Source: Porodaedalea pini (taxonomy: Eukaryota > Basidiomycota > Agaricomycetes > Hymenochaetales > Hymenochaetaceae). Taken from it: a DNA stretch of 64,000 nt. The position numbers and the translations under genes are program-made. The notes under the pieces are model-generated. The model was not told where the DNA came from. It did not search any database and worked only from the letters and a program-made list of their open reading frames with translations. Positions 1-11,700 of this stretch are shown here, piece after piece (position 1 is the first letter of the stretch; each line of letters opens with the position of its first letter). The DNA lies in NCBI GenBank assembly GCA_002794775.1, contig NBAY01000012.1, forward strand, positions 315,001 through 379,000, in the 5' to 3' direction.

Positions 1-630
1 TTATGTACAATGCACATCTTGAAGTTGTTCACTCGACTTTAGCAGACAAGCAGCGTTCGGATGGGAAGGGCAAGGCAAAAGCAAAAGAAACTACGTCTCC
101 AGGTGACGTGGAACCCCGAACAGATTATATCATTATTGGAGGCGGTGAAAATAACGTGCATCGCTCGAGAGCTGAGGAGACAGCGCTTCAGAAGAGGGTA
201 AATACGTAAATTACATGGCAAGGAATGGAGCTAACGCAATAGATGTTCTAGCTGCAAGTAATACTCACAAATCGGGCGGCCAGGAGGTCTGACTCCGAGG
301 GCAATAAATCTAATGCAGCTGCCATGGAGAAACAGACTGTGCGTGTGGGATGTATTTGCTGGCTTCTAGTGGCACTCATTTATTTCCGAACATCAGCACG
401 AAATTACTGAGAAGCACATTCGTCGATCTTTGGCCTCAACACGACCTTCTGTGCCGCTGGACGAGCGACTCCGTCTACAGCGCATGTAAGCCTTTCGTCA
501 TCAACATGCTGCCTTCTCGCTGACATGCATTTTTTTTTGCAGTTATCGTGCATTTATATCTGACCGAAGCGGGGATATGCCCTTGCCACCAGATTCAGGT
601 TCCGTAGGCAGTAGAGCTAGCCTAATGTGA
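1..630 (+). CDS. PEX1: Peroxin-1-like AAA ATPase, C-terminal end (partial)
   Basis: This is the 3' end of a gene that begins outside the window. Four exons fit: 1-197, 252-338, 370-485 and 543-630, all keeping frame and ending in TGA at 628-630. The first exon reads LMYNAHLEVVHSTL, which resembles the helix after the second AAA domain of Pex1. The last exons read EKHIRRSLASTRPSVPLDER and end in GSVGSRASLM, a tail I associate with fungal Pex1. Pex1 pairs with Pex6 as the peroxisomal export motor that recycles the receptor Pex5. The Walker motifs lie upstream and are not visible, so the assignment rests on tail similarity only; Pex6 or another AAA protein is the main alternative. The proposed intron 339-369 is only 31 nt, unusually short. 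Confidence 0.65.
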
Positions 631-2499
631 ATCAGAAATAAAATGATCCACCCTAAAAGCAAAATAAATGTCTCTTAGACACTTGAAATACCATTAATAT
701 TCGTACATTACAACGGAAATGCATAATAAATACGCTAAGAAAATGCGATGCATTAATATTGTCTGGAAGCAAAAACAGACAAAGGCATGTACCTCTTAAT
801 TCGAGTGCTGAGACTGAGGAGATTGCGTACGCCAGTTTGAATCAAGGTCAGTAAGCACGTGATCGTGTCGCGACGCGTAGAGCACACGAGTAAGAAGTTC
901 AAACTCCGAAAATATCGTTGACTAACTTCACAGGGCCACTTCGCCTGGGATGGCACATCTGACTCATCGACCTTCCTCCACAAAGACACAAAATATCTAA
1001 CAAGGATAAAACCCTCGCAGAAATCGAATCTCGAGTACTCAAATCATCATGTAGCTGGACAGGGCAAACACTCGATATTATAGGCTTAGCTAAACCGGTC
1101 TATATTGCTTGTGCTTTGTAGACTACCTCTACTAATGTTCCATATAGCAGTTACAGTAACAAAGTGGTGGACAACAAACAGACGATGGAGTACATGGTTC
1201 AGCAGAGGTACGACTCGGATTTGACTTGATCAACGGTTGTTTGAACGTTCTTGCAACACACGCTCATCTCTGTTGCGGCGGAGGTCAGGCGGACTCGGGG
1301 CACCCTCACGCCTTCTACGTTCGTCGCGATCCCGCCTTACTTCTTCCGCAGTAGGCTCTCCTTGGCCCCTGTGCTGGTTGTTGCGGTTGTTGTTGTTGTT
1401 GTTCGAAGGCATCTTGCTTTGACTGGATTGTTGATATCCAAACTGCTGAGACGTCCCTCTTTTATAGCCTTCCATCCAGCTTACGATCCTAGGCAGTAGT
1501 CATCCAAGGACTTGCAATCATGACGTGGATTATTCAGGGAACCATTATTTGTGGCACCTCTTTGCTGATGAAAGACGAAAATACGCAGCTCAACTGTAGT
1601 TTCCAGCAAGATGAATTCTCGACTCGGAGTGAATTGGCGCTGGGTGCAATGAGCGCCCATGAGTACGGCAGAGGAATCAAGAAGTCAAGTTTATTTGTAG
1701 TTTACAATGATAAATGTATCCATTACTCCGAATAGTCCAAGGAATCCAACGTTAGTGGCGGACGATGCGCCAAGTTCAACGTGCAATGACAGAAACTGAG
1801 GTCGGACGTTAGGCTATCTACTACGCAAAACGCAGTTTACCACACCAAGTTACGAGCACAGTCTAATTTAAAGGAGTGTTGATAATAATAAAAAGTGATA
1901 TGCCGTTTGTCCCGGTGACGAACTAAGGGCCGCAGCCAGGTGAATAGCAAATAGCCTATTAAACATAGACATAGGGGAAGGTGGCGTGCTCGGGCCTGAT
2001 CACATACCAATTTGTTTCGGCATCTCGTCGGCGCCAATGTTAACGGTTACGGCGTCCCGAGAAAGAATGAGGAGATACCTCCGAGGAGGTCAGTCCTCGA
2101 ATGTGAGCGTGATGAAGAGAAGCTTTAGTAGAATAAGGTTCTGCTGGGCGCTGTGCAGGTGCTTGCATCCCTCTCTGGAAAGTACATGTAACAGATAGAG
2201 CAGGCTTCGAGCACTCCCCGACCACTCTCAAGTCCATTGCTTATAAATATGGCGCACATAACCAACATTAGTTTTATCTGCGCGATAAAATAAACATATA
2301 TTGTTATCATGAAATGAAAACATCCAAGCAGTGAGCATCCATTGAGTCTTAAGCCGGTATATTCAACGCAGAACACTGCTTGTACATTGAAAGACAGAAG
2401 AACAGGTAGAAGAGCGGCGCAGAACGGGAAGAAACCGAGAGGTGAAGAAAGCCGAGAAACACCATAAATATGGGGTTGACGTCCAGAACATGTGCCATG
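631..2499. other. Intergenic stretch between convergent genes; no convincing gene
   Basis: This 1.9 kb lies between the stop codons of the peroxin-like gene and the chitin synthase gene, so it should hold both 3' regions. No open frame with family resemblance was found. A (GTT)n-type tract lies at 1376-1403. An 81-codon minus-strand frame over it (1230-1475) starts with ATG and encodes a poly-Asn, Arg/Asp/Glu-rich peptide. It could be a small low-complexity protein but is more likely chance. Confidence 0.5.
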
Positions 2500-5400
2500 T
2501 CACTCTCCGGCGAACATACGGACAAGCAGGTATGCCACTGAACCGCAGAAACGGATGACTGTAAATTAAAGTCGAAGTAAAATTTAGTCAGCCATAAAGA
2601 GAAAAGGGAGAAAAGGTCGTTGCGAAACGAGACAAAGTGAGGTGAAAAGCTTACAGGCTAGACCAGCGACTGAGAAAAGGATGAATGCCATGTACCCGCT
2701 GACGGTCTTGCTTGCGCCGTCCTGGGCTGCACTCCCCGTAGCAGAACTAACAAATAGAGGAAAGAATATGTGGTATACGGGATTGTTATTGAGGACTTAC
2801 ACGACGATTGCAGCAAGAAGACCCTAGATTGATGCCATTAAGCCCATCATCCTACAATTATTCTTACGGAGCGAACTTACATTAGACAAAGTCCAGAACA
2901 GAAGTACCCTTTATCCAGCACTCCATCAGCTCCCAATTCCCGTTCCAGAAATGAGAATCAAACGTACCTTGTCCTAAACGACTGGTAATAGTCCTTATTG
3001 TCCTGTTCGGGGTCGTGCTTCGGCTTCTCGGGCTCGGGCTTCGTATGCAGCACGGTCAACGCGCTCTCATACGCGGCGTCAATGTCTGCCTTGTCCGTCG
3101 GAGCGTCTACCTCGACCGCATTGCTCTTCGCATCCGTCTTCACGACACCGAGGTCCGTGCTCACCCTATTGTCGCCCTTTGTCCCCCAAGTGATGTCACT
3201 AACGGAAGCGTCAAGTCAATAAATGAGAGAGATTGTCGGGTGAGGTGAACTTACTGCACGTTTGCGAACTGGAAGGGCATCTAGGTCAGTATGATGAACA
3301 GAGGAATTTTTGAAAGACGTACAGCGTAGACGTTCAGAACTGCGATGTACGACGGCGCCATGAGTAGATACTGGACGAAGCTGGTGATCATATGCCATGG
3401 CTCGAACTGTAAATTATGAATAGTCAGTCCGATCATCAATCGAAGCGCGAGGTGAGTGAAAAACACACGAATAACAGGGATGAGAGCAAGTATAGACCCA
3501 ACGTCGCAAGCAGGGAGATGACAATATTCCGGAAGATTGAATTCGAAGCGAGGTCAGAGAAGTTAATGCCTTTATTGTCTTCTGAGACTTTCTTGATGCC
3601 GAGATACGCAAGAAGGAATGCAGCGACCTAATGATGAACATATTGTCAGCCTCCCTACAAACTCTCAGCCTGGATCACTTTAAGACGACACTGACTGTCA
3701 TGTATAACGTAACGATAGCGAAACCGATGAAGGCCAGTGTGTATGCGCGTTTCGAGCCCTGCGGTCGGTTACCAAGTGCAAGGATGAAGCACATGACAAG
3801 GAGACCAAGATAAAAGTAGTTGAGAATAATGTTGACGACGTGAATACCCTTGATGTGCAGCGAAGAGTCTTCCATCGAGTCGCTCAGGATCGTAAAAGCA
3901 ATGTAGTAATTTCCCTATAGGAAGAACACCGATAGCACCGAGAGTCAACCGTTGATAAAAAAAGATACTGTAAAGGATTAAATGGACTCACGAGAGCGAA
4001 CCACGAGAAGATGAGGTTGAATACCTGGTAAAGCAACTCGACGTGGATCCAGAACTTGCGCATAAACGAATGACTCGAGCGGTAGATGTACGTGAACTTG
4101 AACGTGCTGTGGATCGCAGCAAAGAACGAGCCGTTCAGCCAGCGCCGCCGCTGCGAGATGAGCTCCGGCACCTGGTCCGGCACATCCGTCACCGCGTATG
4201 CGGACTTGACGTAGTGTAGAATCCATGCGCCGCCGCGCTTCGAGACGAGCTCCCAGCAGAGGATCTATACGGGATTAGGTTGTGTGGAAGGAGGAGGTAG
4301 AGCATACACACTCGGTCCTCTGCGAGGTACATATTCGACGTGAAGACGTCTGCGTCACCACCATGCTACATGATGGTCAGCAAAGCGCTCCGTTGGCAAG
4401 AATAGTAGACCATACCAGCTTCTCTCCCAAGAAATACTTTTGCAGAGGTCCTTCGCCTGTTGGATCGTTCTGCAGCGCGATGTAACGGTACGCACTGAAC
4501 GCACCAGGCAGCACAGTGATATAACCGAAGATCGACTCCAAAGGTTTGTCCAAGATGTTCGAGATCTTGTACTCAAAATTTTGGGCCGCGACTAACACTT
4601 TCCGTGAGAACATTGATTGGTATGATCGTATTCCGTAAAACGCACCGAGCGGATTAAGCAAATGAAGGCCCCATTTGCCCTTCAATGCAACGATCTCACC
4701 GCATGCACCTCCAACGTTCGAGTTGATGTCGAATGCCTTCCAAAGATGGTATATTGAGGTTGGACCTGGTTGAGTACCAACATCAAGCAATACACAGACG
4801 TTAGGCTGTAAGATAGGGCCAAACGCGTTGAAGAACCAGCGATGAGAGTTGATTTTCTTTTGATTGTTCTCCTTCAGGCAGAAGAGGATCTGAACCGGGA
4901 CAATGCCCTTCTCCGCACTCTCGATCTTTCTGTTCGGTGTCACAGATACTGGAGGATGTCAGAAGAAGAGCACAATATATGATATCAAACTCACTTTGCG
5001 TAGTGTACTCGTAGATATGGGCAACGACGGGCTTCTTGTTGACCACATTCTTCGCGACACCATCCTGGTACGCGCCGAGCGCGGCGATGACCGACAGTGT
5101 GCGTGCGTTGATCTTCTTGCGTCCGTCGCTCACGATGCACACGACAACCTTCTTCCAGCCGTCCGTGCCCCACGTGCGTGAACGATTACGCGTGCACAGA
5201 TGCGCGATATTCTTCATCACGCCATGCATCGTACGGCAGAACAGCTCGTCATCCTCGTTGTACATTGTCATCACGATGAACAGCTCCGTGCGGCGCGGCG
5301 GTTCGTACAGTACTTGGCGCAGCGTGAACCCGTCATTCATGAAGTCGTTCGGGTCGCACGTAGCGGCAGAGTACCGCATGTGCGTGAACTCGCGCTCAGT

Positions 5401-6120
5401 GCGGAAAGCACACCGGTTGAGCAGCTTCTGCGGTACGGGCGAATCGAAGACGAGGTTCCCGTGGAAAAGCTCAACCTTCTTCATTGTTTTGTACCGCCGC
5501 GGGACGCGCTGCGGGATGCGTCCGTACCGGATGTTTGTGTCATCGTCGTCCTCCCCGCCGCCTTCTTGCGACTCTGCAAACCCACCAGGAAATGGCGCTG
5601 GGCCAGACCCGGAGTCGCGCCGCAGGAGCGGAATGTCGCCGAGGTCATCGTTCACATTGGGCTCCGGCGCATCATAGGACGAGAAATGAGAGCTGGCTGG
5701 ACGGAGCGGCACAGCCGACGTGTCCTGGCCGAGATAATTGAGATTCTGTTGTGGCGGGGAGTGGTAGGGGTTGTATGTGTCGCCAGGTGGTGGCGGACTA
5801 TGCACGATGGGAGGCGGGGGACTGTGTATACCCAGAGGCGGGCTCAGGGGGTATCCCGTCGGGTACGTCTGGGCCAGATTCGGCGTCGCGAACGGGTCGG
5901 GGTTCTGCGGCTGGTGCGGCTGCCCATATGGCGAGTTTTCATATGGGTTCGGCGTTGCAGAAAGCGCAGGATGGTTTGGATCTTGTGAGTACGCGCCGCT
6001 GTATGGCGCGTAGTTGTAGTGCTGAGCAGCCTGTGCTCTTTGTGCTTCATCTGCCTTCAAAAATGTCAAATTTTACGACAAGTTGATCTTAGTCGAGCTC
6101 ACCTCTGGGTAGTATGACAT
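2500..6120 (-). CDS. Chitin synthase, division 1 (class I-III type)
   Basis: This enzyme polymerises UDP-GlcNAc into chitin at the plasma membrane. The start is ATG at 6120-6118. A first exon of 18 nt (MSYYPE, 6103-6120) joins after a ~48-nt intron to exon 4995-6054, then 4416-4948, an exon ending upstream at 4365, and several more; the stop is TGA at 2502-2500. The product is about 900 residues. The N-terminal ~170 residues are Pro/Tyr/Gln-rich. The catalytic core shows [43 protein letters not shown], the AEDR motif followed by [11 protein letters not shown], and the processivity/acceptor motif [11 protein letters not shown]. Hydrophobic membrane segments and the late conserved block [12 protein letters not shown] follow. 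Exon order and all key motifs are intact. I did not settle which of classes I-III it is. Confidence 0.93.
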
Positions 6121-6150
6121 GGCCGTTCGTGAGTGTCATGCGCAGTGTGC

Positions 6151-8790
6151 TGTATTTATATAATTGTCGACAGCGCTGTAAGGCAGTGAAGAGCGCACAA
6201 TGATGTAGTCCAGGAAAGGAAAGCTGATCATCTACGGCACAGCCTTCAATATTAATTATCTAAACTCAAGCAATTATATTCAAGAGCATGAAGGCTTTCG
6301 AGATATAGAAGACAGCAGAAAAAATTCCACAGTAAGCCAAGAGGAAAACTAAGACTTTGCCAATATGCAAGAAAAAATTGCAACTCTAGATCTAGATGCT
6401 CAGATCCTCATGTTCAACTTAGAGCTTCGCCAACGCCGGCTGCCAATTTACCTGCTCAACCTACACACCATTCACGAGTCAATACATCAACAAAAAGTCT
6501 CGATAACAAGCATGTAGTAAAATTCTCACCATCTCGGGAACGAGTTCGCTGACTTTCGTCGCGCCCAGCAGACGCATCCCGAGTACGATCTCCGTCTCGA
6601 GGATACGGATGAGGCGCTCGACGCCCTCCTCTCCATATGCCTTTGAAATTGTATGTCAAAACGGGTTTATAGTACGTAGACTGAGTAACAAGAAAAAAGG
6701 ACGTACACTCTGTGCGTAGAGGAATGGACGACCCATACCGACGGCCTTTGCACCGAGACAGAGCGCCTTCAAGACATCTATAGAGCGGTCAGACGAATGA
6801 AATATAGAATCCATCGGAGCCGCTAACCTGTTCCGCGACGCACTCCACCGTCCATATAGACTTTTGAAGGAGAACGTCAGTAAAAGCACCAGGGAGGATG
6901 AAAGACGATCGCCGATCGCGTACCTTCCAACTTGGAGAACACGTCTGGCCTTTGTTTCCGAAGCCGATATAGCACTTCAATGGAAGGCATGGAACTGTAA
7001 TCAGATGGGTAGCAATGTTAATCAGAGTTGTGCAATCACTTGTTTTAGAACGTACTAATCGAGTTGACGACCTGTATAAGATTTAGTGAGATGCACGGTG
7101 GCTAGATGATCTATAAGCTCACCTCCGTGATTAGAAATCAATATGCCGTCGACGCCTGCTTCAGCGGCGAGCACCGCGTCCTCAACGCATTGGATGCCTT
7201 TGATCACAATAGGGAGCTTGGTTACACTTCTCAGCCATGGGATAGTCTATAGGCCCTAAGTCAAACTGCCAGCTCTGATATAAACAAGAACGAGACGAGC
7301 ACGTACCGTCTCCCAAGACATATCCCGATCAACGCTATTCAGCATCGTCCCCGCCATTCCCTTGCCCTTCTCATCCACCTCGGGCTCCTGAGGTAAATCT
7401 GGGCCCGCCTCCGCTCCTTTCCGTGCTATCCTTTCCGCCTCCCTTTCCTGATCGGCAAGTACAAATGGCGCGTGGATATCCAGCTCGCGGTTCCCCAAAA
7501 CGGACGCATCGACCGTCAGGAAGATCGCATTATACCCGAGCCTTTCTACTTCACGCACACGATCTAGAGCGCGTGTGCCCCCGAGCTTGTACAACTGGAA
7601 GAATAGAGGTTGGTTGTCGTGTATACGAGCCTCAGCGATTTGAGCGTAGGAGAGGGAAGCATGCGAGGAGACCATTTGGATGATGCCGGTCCGCCCGCAG
7701 CAGCGTGTTATGTTCGCTTCGCCGGCAGGATGTCCCAGTTTTGCTTGTGAGGCGCCGGAGACAAAGATGGGGATGGAAGAGTGGAATCCCAGTATTGAAG
7801 TTGATGGGTCGCATATGGATATTGGGCGCAGGACGCGTGCGTGGAAGAATAGGCGGGAGAACGCACGGATGTTCTCTGAGTGGGCTGTTGGAGCAGGAAT
7901 CAGCACAGTGCAACTATCGGACGACTCGTGAGTGAGTACACTTACTGATTTCATCGTCACCCGCAGACGCGTAAAATGCCCATGCTTTATACGACAGCAC
8001 TTTCTTCGCGACCGCCTCCATCTCCAGCGTGTTCAGCACCCTACTTAACGGCGGCTTCTCCTTCAACGCCTTCTCGACGCGCAGCTCGTCCTGCGTCTTC
8101 TTCCGTTCCTTATTTGCTTTGCTAATGGCCTGCGATGCACCCGCGTCGAGCGCCCCGAGGTGCTTTTCCGGGGGCAGGTTCTTGGAAAGTGCATCTGGCG
8201 GGTGAATTGGCTCGTATGCTTCTGTTGCATCCTTGCCTGCGTATTTGAGAATGATCTTCGCTCCGCCTGGGTGTTCCTAATAATCTCGCCGATATTACTT
8301 GTATGTTATCTGAAGTAAAGCTATCTACGCACCGAGAGGAAGTCCGTCACGTCATAGACTTTGTTCTGGATAATAACCCAACATGATCTACAATCCACGA
8401 TGACAACTACGACTCAATAGAGAGGTACATGGCACAACTTACTTGGAAGAACTGTGCTGCGCGACCTCTTCGAGCGCGAACGCCATCTCGCTCGTGCTCG
8501 TACTCGTCGTGTGTGAAGAACGAGTGTTATCTGACCCATATCTAGAACAGAGCTGCAGCGGCACTTTCGGCGAATCGAATGTATGTACGAGAGCCGGGTA
8601 GAGCGGGCCGCCAAAGCCACCGCGGAAGCGAGTCCAGTTCCCTTGCTAATGCCGTATAGTCGTGCATTTCCCATTGAACAGCAGGCAGGATTCCGAGTAA
8701 AATACAGTTGCCTTTGGGGTTTGGTATCGATATAGACATACATATGGGTATGCAGATTCTACAGGAAAAAGGGAGAAGAAAACATAGTAT
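6151..8790. repeat. Segmental tandem duplication, copy 1
   Basis: The block matches 9082-11698 almost continuously, introns included, with scattered substitutions and small indels. Its left edge begins at TGTATTTATATAATTGTC and its right edge ends around CATAGTAT (8783-8790). It carries the whole first flavocytochrome b2 gene plus both flanks. The left flank lies only 30 bp upstream of the chitin synthase start codon. Confidence 0.9.
6419..8486 (-). CDS. Flavocytochrome b2 (L-lactate dehydrogenase, cytochrome) copy 1
   Basis: This is an FMN-dependent 2-hydroxyacid dehydrogenase with an N-terminal cytochrome b5 domain. The family oxidises L-lactate or related acids and passes electrons through heme to cytochrome c. 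The start is ATG at 8486-8484 ([15 protein letters not shown]) and the stop is TAA at 6421-6419; about 11 exons give roughly 500 residues. Visible are the heme motif EHPGG with a second His in [44 protein letters not shown], the FMN/substrate Lys in LPIVIKGIQ, the catalytic ISNHGGRQLD (His and Arg) and the phosphate-binding block [20 protein letters not shown]. All expected catalytic residues are present. No mitochondrial presequence is evident in the short N-terminus, so location is uncertain. Other 2-hydroxyacids are possible substrates. Confidence 0.9.
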
Positions 8791-9081
8791 TAGTAGTACT
8801 GGGTGTAGGCAATCGACGAATGCAAGCCGCGACTTCGCACGGGTCCCAGTAAGGCGCGCCGATCCTCTTGGTGGTGAGAGGTGATGCACAAAATCTTCGG
8901 TTTCTGCAAGCTTTGTACTACTCTCTACATGTACTTAAAAATCACAAAAAAAATGCTAATATTTGAGTGAAACATGAAAATTAAGGATATTTAGTGAGGA
9001 TGCAGCATAGGCAACTAGAGTCTGGAAGAATCTCTGAAGTACTAGTGGTTTAATTTCTGTCCATTGTGTCCGATGAGATGA
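8791..9081. other. Unique spacer between the two duplicated blocks
   Basis: These 291 bp are not shared by the two copies. The spacer is part of the upstream region of copy 1 and, on the other side, abuts the 3' flank of copy 2. No gene was seen. Confidence 0.6.
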
Positions 9082-11698
9082 TGTATTTATATAATTGTCA
9101 ACAGTGCAATGATGTAGTCCAGGAAAGGAAAGCTGATCATCTGCAGCACAGCCTTCGATTTATCTTCAGTCAAAAAGTCAAGCAACATATATTCAGGAGC
9201 ATGAAGGCTTTCGAGATATAAAAGACAGCAGAGAAAAATCCACAGTAAGCCAAGAGGAAAACTAAGACTTTGCCAATATGCAAGAAAAAAAAAATGCAAC
9301 TCTAGATCTAGATGCTCAGATCCTCATGTTCAACTTAGAGCTTCGCCAACACCGGCTGCCAATTTACTTGCTCAACCTGCACCCAATTCACGAGTCAATA
9401 CATCAACAAAAGGGCTCGATAATAAGCATGTAGTAAAATTCTCACCATCTCGGGAACGAGTTCGCTGACTTTCGTCGCGCCCAGCAAACGCATCCCGAGT
9501 ACGATCTCCGTCTCGAGGATACGGATGAGGCGTTCGACGCCCTCCTCTCCGTATGCCTTTGTAATTGAATTGAAAGGTATGTCAAAACGGGTTTATAGTA
9601 CGTAGACTGAGTAACAAGAAAAAAGACGTACACTCTGTGCGTAGAGGAATGGACGACCCATACCGACGGCCTTTGCACCGAGACAGAGCGCCTTCAAGAC
9701 ATCTATAGAGAGGTCAGACGAAAGACATATAGAATCCGTCGGAGCCGCTAACCTGTTCCGCGACGCACTCCACCGTCCATATAGACTTTTGAAGGAGAAC
9801 GTCAGTAAAAGCACCAGGGAGGATGAAAGACGATCGCCGATCGCGTACCTTCCAACTTGGAGAACACGTCTGGCCTTTGTTTCCGAAGCCGATATAGCAC
9901 TTCAATGGAAGGCATTGAGCTGCAATCATTTGGGCAGCAATGTTAATCAGACTCGTTCCATCACTTGTTTTAGAACGTACTAATCGAGTTGACGACCTGT
10001 ATAGGATTTAGTGAAATGCCATGGTGGCTAGATGATCTATAAGCTCACCTCCGTGATTCGATATCAATATGCCGTCGACGCCTGCTTCAGCGGCGAGCAC
10101 TGCGTCCTCAACGCATTGGATGCCTTTGATCACAATAGGGAGCTTGGTCACACTTCTCAGCCATGGGATAGTCTACAGACCCCAAGTCAAACTGCCAGCT
10201 CTAACATAAACAAGATCGAAACGAGCACGTACCGTCTCCCAAGACATATCCCGATCAACGCTATTCAGCATCGCCCCCGCCGTCCCCTCGCCCTTCTCAT
10301 CTACCTCGGGCTCCTGAGGTAAATCTGGGCCCGCCTCCGCTCCTTTCCGTGCTATCCTTTCCGCCTCCCTTTCCTGATCTGCAAGTACAAATGGCGCGTG
10401 TATGTCTAGCTCACGGTGCCCCGCAACTGATGCATCGACCGTCAGGAAGATCGCATTATAGCCGAGCCTTTCGACCTCACGCACACGATCTAGAGCGCGT
10501 GTACCTCCGAGCTTGTACAGCTGGAAGAATAGAGGTTGGTTGTCGTGTATACGAGCCTCAGCGATTTGAACGTAGGAGAGTGAAGCGTGCGAGGAGACCA
10601 TTTGGATGATGCCGGTCCGCCCGCAGCCGCGTGTTATGTTCGCTTCGCCGGCAGGATGTCCCAGTTTTGCTAGCGCAGCACCAGAGACAAAGATGGGGAT
10701 GGAAGAGTGGAATCCCAGTATTGAAGTTGATGGGTCGCATGTGGATATCGGGCGCAGGACGCGCGCGTGGAAGAATAGGCGGGAGAACGCACGGATATTC
10801 TCTGAGTGGGCTATTGGAGCAGGAATCAGCACAGTGCAACTATCGGACGTCTCATGAGTACACTTACTGATTTCATCGTCACCCGCAGACGAGTAATATG
10901 CCCATGCTTTATACGACAGCACTTTCTTCGCGACCGCCTCCATCTCCAGCGTGTTCAGCACCCTACTTAACGGCGGCTTCTCCTTCAATGCCTTCTCGAC
11001 GCGCAGCTCGTCCTGCGTCTTCTTCCGTTCCTTATTTGCTTTGCTAATGGCCTGCGATGCACCCGCGTCGAGCGCCCCGAGGTGCTTTTCCGGGGCCAGG
11101 TTCTTGGAGAGTGCGTCAGGCGGGTGGATCGGCTCGTATGCTTCTGTTGCGTCCTTGCCTGCGTATTTGAGAATAATCTTCGCTCCGCCTGGGTGTTCCT
11201 AATAATCTCGCCAGTGTTACTTGTACGTTGTCTGAGAGAAAGCGATCTACGCACCGAGAGGAATTCCGTCACGTCGTAGACTTTGTTCTGGATAATAACC
11301 CAACATGACCTACGATCCTTGATGACAACTATGATTCAATAAGGAGGTACGCGACTTACTTGGAAGAATTGTGCTGCGCGACCTCTTCCAGCGTGAACGC
11401 CATCTCGCTCGCACTTGTAGTTGTACTCGTCGTGTGTGAAGAGCGAGTGTTATCTGGCCCATAGTTAGGAACAGAGCGTGCGGCCGCAGGCTGCGAATCG
11501 GATCACGAGTGTATGTACGAGAGCCGGTAGAGCGGGCCGCTTAAGCAACTGCGGACTTCCCTTACTATGCTATAGCTTTACTTTTGCTATGGAACAGCAG
11601 GCACGATTCCGCGTGAAATCCAGTTGTCTCTGGTTTGGTATCGATACAGACATGGGTATGCAGAGTCTACACGAGAAAGAGAGAGGAAAACATAGTAT
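9082..11698. repeat. Segmental tandem duplication, copy 2
   Basis: Second copy of the ~2.6 kb block, in the same orientation as 6151-8790, offset by 2,908-2,931 bp depending on indels. Its left part repeats sequence that lies upstream of chitin synthase in copy 1. Its right edge falls 3 bp from the stop codon of the next minus-strand gene (11701-11703). Confidence 0.9.
9335..11403 (-). CDS. Flavocytochrome b2 (L-lactate dehydrogenase, cytochrome) copy 2
   Basis: Paralogue of the preceding gene with the same exon pattern: ATG at 11403-11401 ([15 protein letters not shown]), TAA at 9337-9335, about 500 residues. The b5 heme motif [26 protein letters not shown] and the FMN phosphate block are all conserved, so the copy appears functional. 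Differences lie partly near the active-site loop: VAGHRELD here against VLGNRELD in copy 1, and [10 protein letters not shown] against [10 protein letters not shown]. Splice sites are preserved, including the last exon ([13 protein letters not shown]). Similarity across introns suggests a fairly recent tandem duplication. The two products could differ in substrate or expression, since their upstream regions diverge beyond the duplicated block. Confidence 0.9.
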
Positions 11699-11700
11699 GC

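Noticed and set aside
3..209. IIIGGG in the first exon as a GMC or FAD-oxidoreductase start
   Set aside because: The preceding YNAHLEVVH and the following exons fit the Pex1 C-terminus better, and no FAD-domain continuation follows.
5036..5988. Long plus-strand frames of 213-262 codons
   Set aside because: They are antisense to chitin synthase exon 2, whose minus-strand product has clear family motifs.
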